A DNA stretch of 64,000 nt from Blakeslea trispora. Lineage: Eukaryota > Mucoromycota > Mucoromycetes > Mucorales > Choanephoraceae. The notes below the pieces were generated by a model. The model did not search any database. It worked only from the letters and a program-made list of their open reading frames with translations, and had not been told where the DNA came from. The first letter of the stretch is position 1, and every line of letters begins with the position of its first letter. The stretch is from positions 186,001 to 250,000 of the forward strand of contig JAIWNE010000014.1 in assembly GCA_025331445.1 (NCBI GenBank), read 5' to 3'. The translations under genes and the position numbers were made by a program. Shown piece by piece: positions 37,767 through 49,300 of the stretch.

Positions 37767-39902
37767 TTAGAAGGTAGTCAACTTTCCAGCAGATGGTCTA
37801 CGACTTGGAGAATTCATGTTGCTGTCATCAGTCTCATCCATGTTATGTTGTTCTTGTTGCTGTGAAGGTAACTCAGATACAAACATGTGTTCTTTAAGTT
37901 TTGGTGATAAAGGTGAGGTAGGTGTTTTTGGTGAAGCAGGTGTAGAAATGGGTGAGCGAGGCAGCTGAGGGTTTTTAGCTGCTGCTTTTTCTGCAGCTGC
38001 AGCTGCCCTTTGTGATCGTTTGTACTCGTCCCTTTCTCTCTTTTCTTCTTGTGCCTTTCTTTTTCTTTCAGCAATTTCTTGCTTTTTTGCTTCTGCCTTT
38101 GCTTTAATGTCTAAACAAAAAAGTATAAGTCGAACAGCATAAAAATGCATGGCTTATTCTTACCATCTTGTGCCTTCTTCATAGCATTAGCTTGGTCTTG
38201 CTCGAATTGAGTAGCAGCACTGAAATCCAGCATTTGTGTTTTTTGAACTCTTTGTAAACCTCTTGGTAAGGCAGCTATATTAATCAAGGTGTCACATAAT
38301 GAGTCAGTGAGAAAAAAAAAATAACAAACAAATAAACAAAAAAAAAAAAACTATACACGCATGCTTATTTTTTCAAAGAAAAAAGAAAATAAAACTTACC
38401 AGCACTTCCTACGGATGAACGATGAGTAGGTCTTTGGCCATTTGTAGGCTTATTTTGTTTAATAAACAATCCGTTTCCTCCAGAAGGTGTGGGTCTTGAA
38501 GGACGTTTTGTAAACAAAGATGAAGCTCCAGGAGCAGGAGGTTGACCTAAAGCAAGACCTCTAGGAGGAATTGAGCCTTGTCGAGCGATTGGAATACCAC
38601 CTCCAGCACTATTGCCACTGGCCGAGGGTATGCTGTTTCGGTGAGAAGTGGGAGGATAAGGAAATGGATTCTGGATGTTATTGGTAGGTGAAGCGACGCG
38701 TTTGGCCATGCCACTATTCAACTCAGCACCAGCTCTCTTTTGAGCAGCTTGAACTTGTTCTGATCTTTCTTCCAAATCTACCAACTCTTTGAAGCGTGCA
38801 TGTCTATCTTCAGCAGATATGATATCATCTGAATTATCAGTTAAACTAAAGTGGTGTGTCTGTGTCAATTTGTAGTTTTGATAAGTGGATGTAGCAAATG
38901 AAGGAGTTTCGCGAGCTGCAGGTTGCTTGATCATATCTTCTAATGGATGGAAATTGATCCCCTTTTCTTTGACTATACAATACGAAATGATTGAGTTATT
39001 CTCCCTTTTTTTTGTAAGGTTAAAAATCAACTTACTTTTAGAACCAATAGACTCTAGCAATTCTTTAAAATCTGGAGACCAAGCATCTATGTTCAAGTCA
39101 AGTTGTTGTCTTGAAGGATAGTATTGCAATATACGAGCAGAAGTTTTGATAAATTCGTCAGAATCATTTAAGGCTAACTGAATGACCTGTTATAAGAGAG
39201 AGAAAAAAAAAATTAGTTTCCATAACGAAACAAGAATTATAGTGTGTCTATAGCAAATGATAATACATGCATGAATTTCGCTCTTTACATCTCCTTCTAT
39301 ATTTGTCTCTTACAAAAAAAAATAAAAATTCTCCCTTTCCAAAAGTATAAAATAATAATAAAATAGTAATAATATGGCCTTTCGAAAATTTAGTAAATAG
39401 GAAAAATACAGATACAAAAAGAGGCAAAGAGTGCATACATTTTCCCTTTCTTTCTTTTCTTTTTCAAGTTCTTTATTGAGAAAACAAAAAAGAAGAAAGT
39501 CTTGTTTAACAGAAAGAAATGACGTCCTTTTAAGAGAAGGAAATCCCGCTGAAAACAAAGAAAGTTTCTTTGTCTATATCATAGCTTATATATACATCGC
39601 AAATAAACGTATATATTGTATCATGGCATGTATATATCATAAATCTAAGACACACAAGTAGTATACATTACCTTCACTAGCTCATCGTTTAGAGCAACCA
39701 AATCAGCTTTTCTCATACAAATAATTCCCAATAAAATAGATTGCTTCATGCGGTTATCGAATTGCTGGGAATTGTGTACCAAAGTAGTCAACACATCATC
39801 TGTCAAGCCTTTTGCAATAGATGCACTACTCCAGGAGTTAGAACTTATCTCTGCAGCAAGCCAAGACCGGACACCTTCAACTGTATTGCGCTCATAAGCC
39901 AT
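37767..39902 (-). CDS. NELF-A-like negative elongation factor subunit
   Basis: Five exons (39902-39672, 39186-39036, 38972-38400, 38274-38164, 38110-37767) give 469 aa. The N-terminal 125 residues align along their length with the helical domain of animal NELF-A: WLAAEISSNSWSSASIAKGL, MKQSILLGIICMRKADL, VIQLALNDSDEFIKTSARIL, YPSRQQLDLNI. A Pro/Ser/Gly-rich disordered middle follows, then RGLQRVQKTQMLDFSAATQFE, which resembles the RKERGVKLLDISELDMV region of animal NELF-A, and a Lys/Glu/Ala-rich helix and Ser-Pro repeats (PRSPISTPASPKTPTSPLSP), possible CDK sites. NELF pauses RNA polymerase II near promoters; NELF-A contacts the polymerase clamp. The first intron is 485 nt, far longer than the other introns in the window; the remaining ones are 63, 125 and 53 nt. 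Identity rests on remembered family pattern. Confidence 0.75.
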
Positions 39903-41329
39903 TTTGATTTATAGAGGTATAGGAAAATAAATAAATAAAGTTGAGAGAAAAATAAAAAATAAAATATCATTCATTTCACCCTTTTTATACACTTTTAGAG
40001 AAAGAAGAAAAAAAATTAAATCAAAGTCACAAATAGCTAGTAATTTGATTCGCTAATAATCTAGAGCTTAGGTGTAACAGCCCGTTGCCTGATCTTTTCA
40101 TCAATTAAAAAGGGGGTTATGTATACTCTTTTTCTTTTCTTTTTTTACAAACTACTTCAACTCGGGCCGGACTTGAGTGATGTGAAATGATATGATTTAC
40201 TGTTTCATGTAGTAGTTCTTTTCTTTTTTTTTTGTAAAAGCAGTCAACGTAGACATTGTTATAAACTCACAAAGATTTGTTTGAAGCTAAACGTGTGCTA
40301 CAAATATCTCAAAACAATCGAAAAGCCTTAAAGAAACAGCCTTTGACCCACCTCGCTACTTGCTAATCTAATCACATCTTATGGATTATATGACACCATT
40401 TTTTGAATTTAAAGATAAAGAACAGCGTATATTACTTTAGCTGAAACAAAGCTTGTTCGAGTTGTAGTCTGCAAGATAATTTATCCACGAATTTTAAAAC
40501 TCAGTGGTCGCCTTTCATCTCAGTCTTACAAGGAAGTTCTGCAGCATATATAAGAAATGTTCGTAAGCCACAGGTTGAACGTATAGAGAGTCTCAAACAA
40601 CAATCTAACTAGATATATCTTCATTTAGTTTCTTGGGCAAACGCGACAGAATGATGCAACATTATTTTGGAAAAGGCGTACTGTGTCACCATTACAGTGC
40701 ATAGAGTTATGCAAAACAGCTTCTGAGCAAAGAACAAGGCTCGAAACGCTTTATCTTCAAATTAGACTTACATTGCAAGCGAGATGAGAGAACAGATTTC
40801 AGTCACAATAACCAAACATAAGATGTCTAGATTGGAGGCGTTTGCAATCAGGAGTAACTGCGTGAGAATATACTAGAAGCCAAACCAAAGGTTATGTAAT
40901 ATTTGACACAGACAAAAACTGGAAAGCAATGGTCCTCTCTCTCAAAAAGTTTCTTTTACTTTACTCATAAGGATCATCTTCTTATCGCACACTAAAATAG
41001 CGAATTACAATGTATCAAAATGCAAGTAACCAATCAAATAAAAAAATGTCTTGTGTTGAAATAATCTATTTTCATTAGAATCAATTTTATCTTTTCTCAT
41101 TTCACAAAAACTAGTCAATTCTATTCAATTGCACTTGTACGTTTGGACTCTGGATAATACATTTGCTTTATCAATAGACAATAGATAAACAGTTATGAGA
41201 TTGATATGTTATGTATGTCTTTTAATAAATAATAATTTGGAAATTGATCAATGAAGATGCACTGCAATAATAAGAGTAGTTTTAATATGGAAGCGAAAGA
41301 AAAGAAAGGGAGCGATTTGCTTTGTCCTT
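39903..41329. other. intergenic region
   Basis: 1.4 kb without a supportable gene or repeat. The left 100 bp is the NELF-A leader side (A/T-rich), and the right side is the 3' flank of the next minus-strand gene. Confidence 0.45.
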
Positions 41330-41965
41330 CTAACGCTTACTTCTGATCTCTAACAATTGGTCCATACAGGCTTCAATACCAAACTGGCGTTGATGAAAAT
41401 AATATGGAATCCAAGGTCTAATAGGCTTCTTTGGCGGATTCTGTCTATCTCGAGTCCTAAGGCCCTTCTGATAAGCATCAACAGGAGAAGGAGGTGGGGG
41501 TGGGGGTGGACTTTTATGATGACTAGTGCTATAATAGCTTGTCTTCTCCAAATAAGGCGCGTAAACATCTTGGTATGTGTATCGAGCATAAAACTGATCA
41601 GAAGATACTTTAGAATACATATTTGATGAATCAATTGGATTATGTTGATTTGTACGATCAATTAAAGGATCGTAAAGATTTGTAGGGTATGGGTAGGCCA
41701 AAGAAGGATTAGGCGCATATCTAAATAGTTCAGATATCGGAGGGAGACAGCAATGGGTAGGTAATGTGTTAAAGGTACAGACACTAGATCCATCCTCTGA
41801 CGTGGGACAAGAGTATGTACAATGAGCATGATTGAGGGTACCGTAGTGACTAGGATAAGACTCCAATGAATGGTCAACCTCTTGCTTCACTTTTGTGGTG
41901 CCAAAGTAAGGATGTGCTTCATTACATGATTCCTTGATCATCTTCTTCTTGTATACAGGCGGCAT
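41330..41965 (-). CDS. unrecognised Pro/Tyr-rich protein
   Basis: Single coding exon, 211 aa from the ATG at 41965 (MPPVYKKKMIKESCNEAHPYFG). I do not recognise a family. Visible features: a VKQE sumoylation-type motif near residue 25, a Cys/His/Ser-rich segment (HAHCTYSCPTSEDGSSVC), Tyr-rich low complexity in the middle, a PPPPPPP run near residue 155, and a basic/aromatic C-terminus (KKPIRPWIPYYFHQRQFG...). No signal peptide or membrane span. Composition would fit a disordered transcriptional cofactor, which is only a guess. Upstream, a CT-rich tract ending TTCTTCAG (about 42022) looks like a 3' splice site paired with GTACAAAAG at about 42070, so a 5' UTR intron is likely. The frame stays open for some 50 bases above the ATG. 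Confidence 0.5.
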   Translation of the reverse strand: MPPVYKKKMIKESCNEAHPYFGTTKVKQEVDHSLESYPSHYGTLNHAHCTYSCPTSEDGSSVCTFNTLPTHCCLPPISELFRYAPNPSLAYPYPTNLYDPLIDRTNQHNPIDSSNMYSKVSSDQFYARYTYQDVYAPYLEKTSYYSTSHHKSPPPPPPPSPVDAYQKGLRTRDRQNPPKKPIRPWIPYYFHQRQFGIEACMDQLLEIRSKR

Positions 41966-43230
41966 GATTCTGATTGATATGGTGTTCTTGATGAAACAGC
42001 CTTCCACTTTCTTACTCTTGCTGAAGAATGAAAGAGAGAGAGAGAGAAAGAAAACCGACTACTTTTGTACCTGAATCTTATTTTATAGGACGCCAAACAA
42101 TAAAAAACTAGCTTTTTTGTCGACTTCCATTTTAAGCAAGAAGGCAATCGCGTTTATGTATAATTTTTCTTTGAAAAAAAGAAGAGAGAGAGAAGTAATG
42201 CAATAAAACTGTATACAGCTCTCAATTGCCCAGTTGGATTGCTGATGCATCATTTGTACTACCTTCATGTCAAGCTTAGAGTATAACGAGTTGAGCTGAC
42301 TGTCTTGTTACTTCTTAGGTCGACACAGTAAGATTGGATCACGCACTTTTTTTTTGGGCTTACATTTTACAGGCTTTCATCTTTTAATATTAATTGTTAG
42401 ATCAAACGGACTCATCCCTAATTTCTGAAAAGCAAACTGTTTATTGTATACATAGTCAGGTAACTACGAATAATAAAAAAGAAGGAGATACGAAATAAAG
42501 AGCAATCGGTTAACTTTATGGCTTGGAGGACGATTCTTGACTTATGGCTCTGGGACATTTCTATAAAACATAGAGCTGATGGACTTACCCACTTTGCTCT
42601 TAATTTCCGCCAACGTCCTTGAAGAATTGCTTATAGCCACATCATGGATATACATATAACAGCTTTACCATCATAGCGATATTTGCCTCATTAAGTCAGA
42701 CACTCGTTCATAGAGCTTTATTGCAATACTTTTTTTCTACAGCGCGGAATAAAAAAAAAGCCTATATCTCTAAATTGAAAAGCATACCTGTGAAATCAAA
42801 TCGTACAATAAATTCTAATTTTGTTAGCCAAAATATAACTTTTATTTGCAATCAAAGAGATGCTGTCTAACACAGAACTCATCGGTCCAATCCTATGATT
42901 TCATCACCTTTTTTATCAGAATTGCAGTATTCTCAGATAATTTGCTTTAAGCCATACAGATATTGCAAGGGCAAAGATCTGTTTAAAATTTGATCAAATA
43001 GCAAATAGTAAAAAACACTACTTGTGACCCTAATGAATCCTTAGCCTTTCATAAAACTTTCAGATAGTCGCACGCATCAACTTTATTATTGGCTCAAAGG
43101 TTTCTTGAAAAAACGATTAGACTGTCCCAATTTCAAAATCTTGGTTTGATACAGAGCTCTTTTTAGAAAAAACTGGTTGTAACCTAGTATTCTAGTAGAA
43201 GTTGTTGGTTTGTATCCGCAAAATTGAGTA
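41966..43230. other. promoter region of the unrecognised gene and spacer
   Basis: Contains the proposed 5' UTR intron and CT/GA microsatellites (42028-42050, 42182-42196) near the gene, followed by about 900 bp in which I see nothing. The transposon-dense part of the window starts at its right edge. Confidence 0.45.
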
Positions 43231-43684
43231 TATACTTAAATCCCGCAATGTTTGCCAGCAGGTGTGTCTCTGCACCGTAAGCATAGTCATGTTCATGTTA
43301 AGAAAAAAGCTTGTTATTGAAAAGAAAACGAGGTTACTCGTATGTAAATTACGTATACAGAGCAAATCTGAGCCATGTAGGACTAGAACATTCGTAGCCT
43401 ACCGGAAAAGGTGAATATATACGTACAATCCCACAATGTTTGCCAGCAGGTGTGTCTCTGCACCGTAAGCATAGTCATGTTCATGTTAAGAAAAAAGCTT
43501 GTTATTGAAAAGAAAACGAGGTTACTCGTATGTAAATTACGTATACAGAGCAAATCTGAGCCATGTAGGACTAGAACATTCGTAGCCTACCGGAAAAGGT
43601 GAATATATACGTACAATCCCACAATGTTTGCCAGCAGGTGTGTCTCTGCACCGTAAGCATAGTCATGTTCATGTTAAGAAAAAA
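43231..43684. repeat. 188-bp tandem repeat, about 2.4 copies
   Basis: The landmark AATGTTTGCCAGCAGGTGTG occurs at 43247, 43435 and 43623, i.e. exactly 188 bp apart. The first two units are essentially identical from that point, and the third is cut off after GTTAAGAAAAAA at about 43684. Small differences (CCCGCAATG versus CCCACAATG) mark only the first unit's left edge. Copy number in the genome is probably underestimated by assembly. Confidence 0.95.
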
Positions 43685-43841
43685 CAGTGTCAGCTAAAAG
43701 GGTGTCAGCTAGAAAGAACAGACTATTGTAGGCGGCTTTTCAATTCCCAAAAGGTGGCTTTTTTCGTGCACCATTTGGACTTTTAGTGACGCAGCCTAGG
43801 TATCAACCAATAAGTCGTTTTATTTTTGGTCCCGATGAAAA

Positions 43842-45890
43842 ATGGTAGCGCGCGACATTCAGATAATCTTTCTACCAGTTACTTTCACCGATTCTCAGCA
43901 TGCTACTGCCAGCTCTCAAATTGAACGCGTCAACGGAATTTTTGACTGGGATAACTACGGTGTTGAAGAGTACATTTCGTCCGACGAAGAAGAAGTTGTA
44001 GCTGAAGGACACGAAGTTGACTCTGACAACTCTACGCGCGAGATGAACGAAGAATTGTAGAAGGCATTTTCTTGTAGGTGCCAAATTTGAGAGCATAGAA
44101 GAGGTCAGAGATAAAGCCCAAGTGATTACAAGCAGTTCGGTTGCCCAATCACTACTGGCAAGAGTGCCAAGAACGAGCTCGTTGATTTGCAATGCAAACA
44201 GGGCGGCGCTTACCGAGAAGCCAAAAAGCAAAAAGTAGAAATGGAAGAAGATAAAAATGGCACCAGGCGGTTTGGAACAAGATACTGAAAATTTGAGTGC
44301 AAAACATTTTATTAGTCGAGGAAAAGAGCAGCAGACAGAACAAGTCTGGAAGAAAAGAATGCCCTTTGCGCAATTACGTCTCCAAGGGACGTGATGCTGA
44401 AAAGCCTTGAGAGGTTCGAAAAGCCACCATCAAGCACAACCACGCTTTGAGTGGTGATTTGTCGACCTATGCTATCTACAAGAAGCTCGCTCCTGAAGAT
44501 TTTGAATGCGCTTGTAGTATGATGATAAAAGGCGAAACACCCAGTGTAGTTTTGAAGGTAAACTAAATAGTTGTTTATGTTCATTTTGTTAGTACATTCC
44601 ATTGTCATTTCAATGAAACCATGTTGTATGATATGCTTGAGATACGAATGATTGGTTGGTAGAATGTCTAATGGATAAAAAAATAAAGAGCAAATAAAAA
44701 CCATCTTTGTAAGATGTAAGAGACTATATCATTTTGTTTATATGTCATCTTGTTTTGCTTAAACTGTATAAGACCAATGCCTTCCATTGAACTGTCAACT
44801 TAGGTACTAAATCGTTTGTGTCTGTATCATTCATAGATATTGATCGAGAAGAATTGCGACAATGGCATCACTTTAAGCGACTTGCATAACATTCAGCAAC
44901 GCTTCTGTCGTGACATGTTTGCTGACATGCCGGAATTCATTTCCAACTTGGAGAATACCGGTCATGAAATCAGCGTTAAGACTGACAGTGAGAGAAAGGT
45001 GTTGGCTGTTTTATTTATGCACAAGCATGGGAAGAGGGACTTTGTCGTTTGTACGAAAGCGTCGTGGTATACACTACCTACAAAACCAATAGCTACCGAA
45101 GGGTGTTGTTAAACTTTGTGGTAGCCTCTGGGACAAGAACCAAGCAGCTTGAAAACATTCATGTTGCTGACTGTTAAATGAGAAATGAGACTGCCGAGTC
45201 GTATGAATGGGCCATGCGTCAATCGAAGGCAATCACCTGGCCTGATAAAACTGGCTCAAGCCGTTTGCCAAATAAAAAGACCAAGCCTTAATGAATGCCA
45301 TTAAGGCTGTGTTTCCCCAGTCGAAGCACACTTTGTGTTATGTACACATTGTACATAACTTAATGAAGAGGCTCATTAGAAACATAACCAAAGAAGCTAA
45401 GCATGGTATATTAGTATTATAGTTGATTGCAAATGCCACGATTGCTGATACGAGTTCTACACAGATAATGCTAATCGCGCTTTGTTGGACAAGGAGTTTA
45501 AGTCCATCATTTATGCAATTGCTTACAAGACCAACATTAAGCAAGACCTTCAAAAGTTGAAATTGGAGTATAATGCCTTTGTATCTCAAGACCGTCTCTG
45601 TAAAGACAACGGCAAAGATATAATTGAATATCTCACAATGTAAAACAGATATGAGGTAGAATAGCCTCTTGCAGTTTTAAATGTAACCTTCTTTTCTCTG
45701 CTGAACAGTATGATGGCCTTTCACGAACACTGGGTGGGTTGTTATGTGAGCAGCTATGTTCGTATGGGCAACAGGACGTCCAACTGAGTAGAAAGTGCGC
45801 ACAGTTGTATCAAGTGCCACAACAAAACATCCTCTAGATTGCTTGATTTGGACACGAAGAAGATTCGCAGTTGGAATGAAAATCCTGTAA
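43842..45890 (+). pseudogene. MULE (Mutator-like) transposase relic
   Basis: Broken segments in several plus-strand frames follow the order of a MULE/FAR1-type transposase. About 44150-44560 resembles the DNA-binding part (ELVDLQCKQGGAYR, then IKHNHALSGDLSTYAIYKKL). About 44840-45115 is the start of the DDE domain, frameshifting into a TYKTN motif (45055-45100; relatives read D-x-TYKTN, here the preceding Asp is lost). About 45185-45350 reads ESYEWAMRQ, then LMNAIKAVFPQSKHTLCYVHI. About 45700-45850 gives MGNRTSN-stop-VESAHS, the C-terminal MULE signature. A GTAAAC site at 44559 and an acceptor before 44837 suggest it once had an intron. Stops and frameshifts rule out function. The acidic segment at 43842-44060 may be its N-terminus. 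Terminal inverted repeats were not found. Confidence 0.78.
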
Positions 45891-46183
45891 GTTACATATT
45901 GCAACCATGAATAATTACTGGTGATCCCTAAACACTTGGATGTAGGAGGCTCATCGCAACCGCCAGACAATTCGCAGTTGCAACCGCTTTTCACTTATAG
46001 CTTACATCATTATGTTCGAACAAAATTCGTTCATCCGTAAAACTACCTTGTTAACTCACGATTGCGTATTAAACAACTAGCCGACCTACTCGCTGCGCTC
46101 GCTTACGGCCGTCGTCACCTGCGGTCTTGATTCTGGCAGCCCTCCCAAACATACCCACCACCACCACACCCACCTCCCACACC

Positions 46184-46288
46184 CATCGCCCACACCCATC
46201 GCCCACACCCATCGCCCACACCCATCGCCCACACCCATCGCCCACACCCATCGCCCACACCCATCGCCCACACCCATCGCCCACACCT
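46184..46288. repeat. 13-bp minisatellite, 8 copies
   Basis: CATCG recurs every 13 bp at 46184, 46197, 46210, 46223, 46236, 46249, 46262 and 46275; the unit is CATCGCCCACACC. Strong strand asymmetry (C-rich on plus, G-rich on minus) could allow G-rich structures. It lies about 100 bp inside the Helitron 3' end, between the terminal GC-rich block and the helicase stop codon. Confidence 0.95.
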
Positions 46289-46366
46289 ACACCGATTGAT
46301 CCCTGTAACTGATTTTACTTAGAGTTTAAAATGGATATAATTTATTCAATTCAAAAGTAGTTCAGA

Positions 46367-49300
46367 TTAAATGATGTTTTCTATTTTGCTATAGTTAATG
46401 TTATCAGAGTTTGGTTGATGAAGAATATAAATTCCCTTTAGGCTAGTTGACTTTGATAGAGCAACATATAGTTGTCCATGAGTAAAAGTAGGGTTACGCA
46501 GATCAATTCGAACATTTTCTAATGATTGGCCTTGTGACTTATCGATAGTCATCGCAAAGCTTAGCTTGACAGGGAATTGCTTTCGCGTAAGGATAAAGGG
46601 GTATTCATTTTCTAATGTTGATAGTTGGATTCGAGGAATTACTTCTATTTGTTCGCTTTCTGAACCACGTTCTTGCAATACAGAGACTATTAGCGTGTAC
46701 GAAAGGATATCTTTGACAATAAGCCTTGTACCGTTCTATAAGCCTTTTTGAGGATTTAAGTTTCTTAATAACATAACAATACATCCCTTTTTCAATGTAA
46801 GCTTTGCAGGTGGAAAGTTTAGAGGATTGAGAGTTTGAAGATACTCCGGAGCTAAGCGGTGTACTTCGTCAATTTCTTGTTCTGATGTATCAGCAATTTC
46901 GGCAGAGAGCAAGGTTATTGAATCCCCAGGCATGAGTTCCAACACCATTTGGTTTAAGCTATCAACAACTGTGTTTTGTGTAGTCAAAATAGCTGATTTG
47001 AAAAAGAAGTTAGGATTTTCTAATGATCGATCAAGATCTTGTTTAGGATATATCTTTGAAATCAACTCGTCAAGTGAAAGTGTTTGCGATTTATAATCCG
47101 GAATAGAGATTGTTTGGTTTTGAAAGCTCGGATGATACGTAATCAAATCAAGCCATTTCTTAAAGTGAGCATCATTAGAGGTTGTTCCTCGGACACGCAT
47201 GTTAATGCGAAGCTGTAAGATGGTTATTCTTGACCAAATGTATGAGTTTTTGATCGAGGCATCAACAATCATTGCACGATTACCGTTTTTGATAACCGGA
47301 GGGATTTGAGCAAAATCTCCACCCAACACAACAAGTATACCGCCAAACAGCTTATCGCTACCACATACATCTTTTAAATTTCTATCAACAGCTTCAAAAC
47401 AAAGTTTGTTTTGCATTGGTACCTCATCCCAAATAATCAGGGTTGTTCTTCTTAACAAATCAGCTAGACGACCTTTCTTTGTTATATGACAGAGGGAAGT
47501 CTCTTTGATTGCTATAGGTATTTTGAATCTGAAATGAGACGTACAACCACCAGAAAGAAGCAAAGATGCAATACCAGAAGATGCAACGCACAGAACAATT
47601 TTTTCTTGACTACGAAAGTAGTTGCAAAGAGCATTGTAGACAAAGGTTTTACCAGTACCTGCTGGACCATGAAGAAAATAGCAAACGTATTGAGAGTCAG
47701 ATGAAATTGTACTGTCTGCTACGGAAGACTCAATACCATTCACAATGGTATCAAAAGCATTTCTTTGGTCTTGGTTAGAAAGAGCATATTTCGATTCATA
47801 AGCTGTTTTTTCAAATTCGACATCATATGCAAGTTGCTCATTTATCGATCTGTTTGATGATGCCCTCTGTGAATTGGCCAGTACTTCGAGATCATTAGTC
47901 CAATCATTCTTGTATGCTGGCATGTGACATGTCTCTAAAGATGAACCAAGGCGGTCGAGCTGTTCATCCAACAGAAATAAGCCATAATCACATTTAGATT
48001 GACCTTTGTAAAATAGGCTAACATCAGTTACTGTATACTTTTCGTGAAGTTAGTCTGGAAACAGAGTTTGTAGCTTATGAGCTAAATCATCACAGATGTC
48101 GAGACAAAATTCTTCCTAAAGCAATGCTGGATCAATCAATTGACCAAAAGTTAAAGCAGTGACGAAAAGGTTGCGAAGAGAACTGTTAGTTGAAAACATG
48201 ACAGCTTCACTAAAGCAATGGCTCCATTCCTGATCATCCTCTATCAAGTGAAGTCTTAAGCAAGCCTGCATGAATGTTTCACACTGTACGCCATCTACAC
48301 TTCGAAGATCTTCAAAAGACTTTGATCCAGCTACGTTTGTTAATAGCAATCGAAGGTAAAAACGTTCGCCAGTTTGTGGGCTACAATATGGTACTCTACC
48401 AATGGCAAATCTTCTTTGTCGATGCTTCCACACTCTATCTTTCTTATCCTAAATAAAATACTGCGGAAAGTCTTGATACAGATATTTTTGAGCAGTTGGG
48501 TTGTTTTGGTAATAAACAAAGTATGCCATTAGCATAGTGCGACTTTTGGCAAGAGTGTCTCGGAGCTCAGAAGGAGTGGCATCCTCAGAAAAGTAGACTG
48601 GCTGCTGATCTGGAAGATGTAGTGCAAAAAGTGTAACTGTCGGATCTTCTTCGTGGTTTTTGTACTCAAATATGCGAGCAAAAGCTTCTGTGGGACCGAT
48701 GTAGCGACCTTGAAGATGTCTTTCAATCTCGTTCTCAATATCGCTCAATTTCAACGTCGTTCTTTCTGATCTTTTATAAACGTATTTGTTTATATACTTG
48801 ATGGCTTTTACGCTTTGGCAGCATTCAACATTGATGTGCGCTTTAAACTTCTTTGAGAGGTATGGGTTGTATGGTACAATCCATCTATTATCGATGACAA
48901 CTGATCCCAAAGGATTGCGAATAGAATACTGTGCGCTGGAATCAGTAGACCTTGCCCTTTTGTACAAAGGATAACCATCATCAGAGATGACAGTTTGCTC
49001 AGTGAATGTCTTGGGAAATCTCTTAGAGCATTTCAAAACACCATTTGCATCTTTGACCATACATGGGGACGTTGGGTTCAAGTTACCGCAAGGCCCATGA
49101 ACCATGTTCTTGGTAACTATTTCATAAAGCTCAGGATCACTTTCTTTCGAAGGGATCTCAGCCGAGATGATCCGATCAATATCGTCAGCGGAACGGATGG
49201 CGTGGGATGAATCCAAAAACAGAAGCAAATGAAGATGAGGAAGACCTCTTTTTTTATACTTTTTTGTTCGGACCAATCCCTTATAAGTGCCAAACACATT

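Noticed and set aside
43202..43602. Two identical 63-codon ORFs in the tandem repeat
   Set aside because: They are identical only because the DNA repeats; the translation has no domain and starts near alternative codons.
43231..43684. CRISPR-like array
   Set aside because: The 188-bp units are contiguous without spacers, and the genome is eukaryotic.
46127..46312. Small His/Pro-rich ORFs over the minisatellite
   Set aside because: They are translations of a 13-bp repeat in all frames, not a gene.
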